NCBI GenBank assembly: GCA_021829515.1
Contig: JAKBPM010000003.1
Coordinates: 25,578-89,577, forward strand
DNA: 64,000 bases
From: Nitrospirota bacterium
Lineage (GTDB): Bacteria > Nitrospirota_A > Leptospirillia > Leptospirillales > Leptospirillaceae
Direction of reading: 5' to 3'
Shown: piece by piece, positions 63,296 to 64,000 of the stretch
How the letters are laid out: each line of letters opens with the position of its first letter
Numbering within the stretch: position 1 is the first letter of the stretch
Program-made: the position numbers and the translations under genes
Notes under the pieces: generated by a model
What the model was told of the DNA's origin: nothing
Databases searched by the model: none
Seen by the model: only the letters and a program-made list of their open reading frames with translations

Positions 63296-64000
63296 TCATT
63301 CCTTCTTGAGAAGGGAAGCCATCTCTCTGAATCCCGGCTTTCCTAGTGGGTCTTTTTGTCCCTGTCTTTTGGGCGAGATGAACGGGACAAGTGCGACTGC
63401 GAGGACTCCTCCAAGGAGTCCAATGAGACCCAGGTCGTAAAAGATAATATTCGATGTAAATGCCTGGGCAAGCTTGTCTGGAAGGATGGCGGACGCATGG
63501 GGATCAGGACGGTAGGACAGCTGGGGCAGCATCTGTGAAAAGACGGGTTTGACATGAAGCACCAGATGGCGTCCGAGCATTGTTCCCCACGCACCTCCAA
63601 TGAACTGGAAAACAAGGAGATAGGTTGTTGCGGCGCGGATGCGGTCTGCGGGAAAAATCGTGGCCGCAAGAGGGGCCAGCGATATCTGGGTCAGGGCCAG
63701 ACCGGCTCCAAAAATGAGCTGGGACTTTATGATAAAGAAGAGACTGAAGCTGGTTGCAGGAAGAAAAAGAAAATCGATATTGGAAATGGAGACAAGAATG
63801 CATCCCGATGCAAGGAGGATGGGCCACTTTCCCGACAGGAACCGGGAAAACAGGAAAGATAATGAAAGCAGGATTTCCGTAAGGGCACCGACAGCGATCA
63901 GCTCTCCGGCGTTGTGGGCCATGAAGTGGTAGTTTTTCTCAAGATAGGGTGCAAGAAGATAGAGCCTTCCGAAGCTCTGTGTTGCCTGCAGGAGTACGAC
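63296..64000 (-). CDS. MFS drug exporter, EmrB/DHA2 type (C-terminal part, 5' end outside window)
   Basis: The frame is open to the window edge and gives the last 235 or so residues of a major-facilitator protein. Six or so helices are visible, for example GALTEILLSLSFLFSRFLSG, FFIIKSQLIFGAGLALTQIS, and YLLVFQFIGGAWGTMLGRHL. The family resemblance is to the DHA2 group (14 helices), and the EmrA and TolC partners follow in the usual order. It would export a drug or metabolite with proton antiport. The ATG at 63922 is internal, since the upstream codons continue the fold. Confidence 0.82.
   Translation of the reverse strand, partial: VVLLQATQSFGRLYLLAPYLEKNYHFMAHNAGELIAVGALTEILLSLSFLFSRFLSGKWPILLASGCILVSISNIDFLFLPATSFSLFFIIKSQLIFGAGLALTQISLAPLAATIFPADRIRAATTYLLVFQFIGGAWGTMLGRHLVLHVKPVFSQMLPQLSYRPDPHASAILPDKLAQAFTSNIIFYDLGLIGLLGGVLAVALVPFISPKRQGQKDPLGKPGFREMASLLKKE

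Overview
The window looks like chromosomal DNA of a diderm, respiring bacterium of about 50% GC. There are many lipoproteins, a TolC-type outer-membrane channel, RND and EmrAB-type efflux, a cytochrome bc complex with covalently fused domains, and a tetraheme cytochrome c. The gene content and protein style are those of the Nitrospirota, with an acidophilic iron oxidiser such as Leptospirillum as my best guess. That name is an inference from family resemblance; no rRNA gene is present to settle it.

Layout. 1-4.1 kb: the end of fabI, then a Rieske protein with a PRC-barrel-like front end, a cytochrome b with a C-terminal heme-c domain, a small thioredoxin-like protein, a DUF6132 membrane peptide, RidA and a Zn-ribbon L28. 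4.4-9 kb: a diguanylate cyclase, recG, a small unknown and ppx/gppA. 9-12 kb: decayed IS200/IS605 pieces, a solo LuxR-type HTH protein and a TPR protein. 12-24 kb: CCA-adding enzyme, then an envelope-rich accessory stretch: thioredoxin-fold lipoprotein, orphan RND pump, lipoproteins, a Fur-family regulator, a Sel1-repeat/caspase-like lipoprotein, a secreted kelch protein, and a SAM-cleaving enzyme overlapping a membrane methyltransferase. 24.6-35.5 kb: a long + strand translation/envelope run (rpsA, sppA, an HU-family gene, ffh, rpsP, rimM, trmD, rplS, rnhB, ftsX-like, envC-like, ctpA). 35.6-38.5 kb: CIRCE-controlled groESL, a second IS605-type remnant, and trxA. 38.5-46 kb: recN, converging with a UPF0182 gene and the polyamine genes speD-speE-decarboxylase. 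46-49 kb: small exported proteins, including a lipoprotein with a VirB9/TrbG-like domain, a DUF3109 protein and pgpA. 49-60 kb: a tightly overlapping + strand series recA-alaS, ruvX-mltG, valS-nadC-birA-coaX. 60-64 kb (minus strand): EmrB/EmrA/TolC-type tripartite efflux followed by a tetraheme cytochrome c.

How the genes fit together. The bc complex and the multiheme cytochrome suggest c-type electron transfer in the periplasm. The translation and cofactor genes are housekeeping. The polyamine genes form a complete arginine/lysine decarboxylase plus AdoMetDC plus aminopropyltransferase route. The most unusual parts are the 13.5-24 kb envelope cluster with a caspase-like lipoprotein, the PRC-Rieske fusion beside a cytochrome b with PAWY in place of PEWY, the frame break in rimM at a run of nine Ts, a pantothenate-kinase homologue lacking its first phosphate-binding motif, and paired remnants of IS605-type ends. 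I found no CRISPR array, tRNA or rRNA, and no complete insertion sequence. Many starts are TTG or GTG backed by good Shine-Dalgarno sites.
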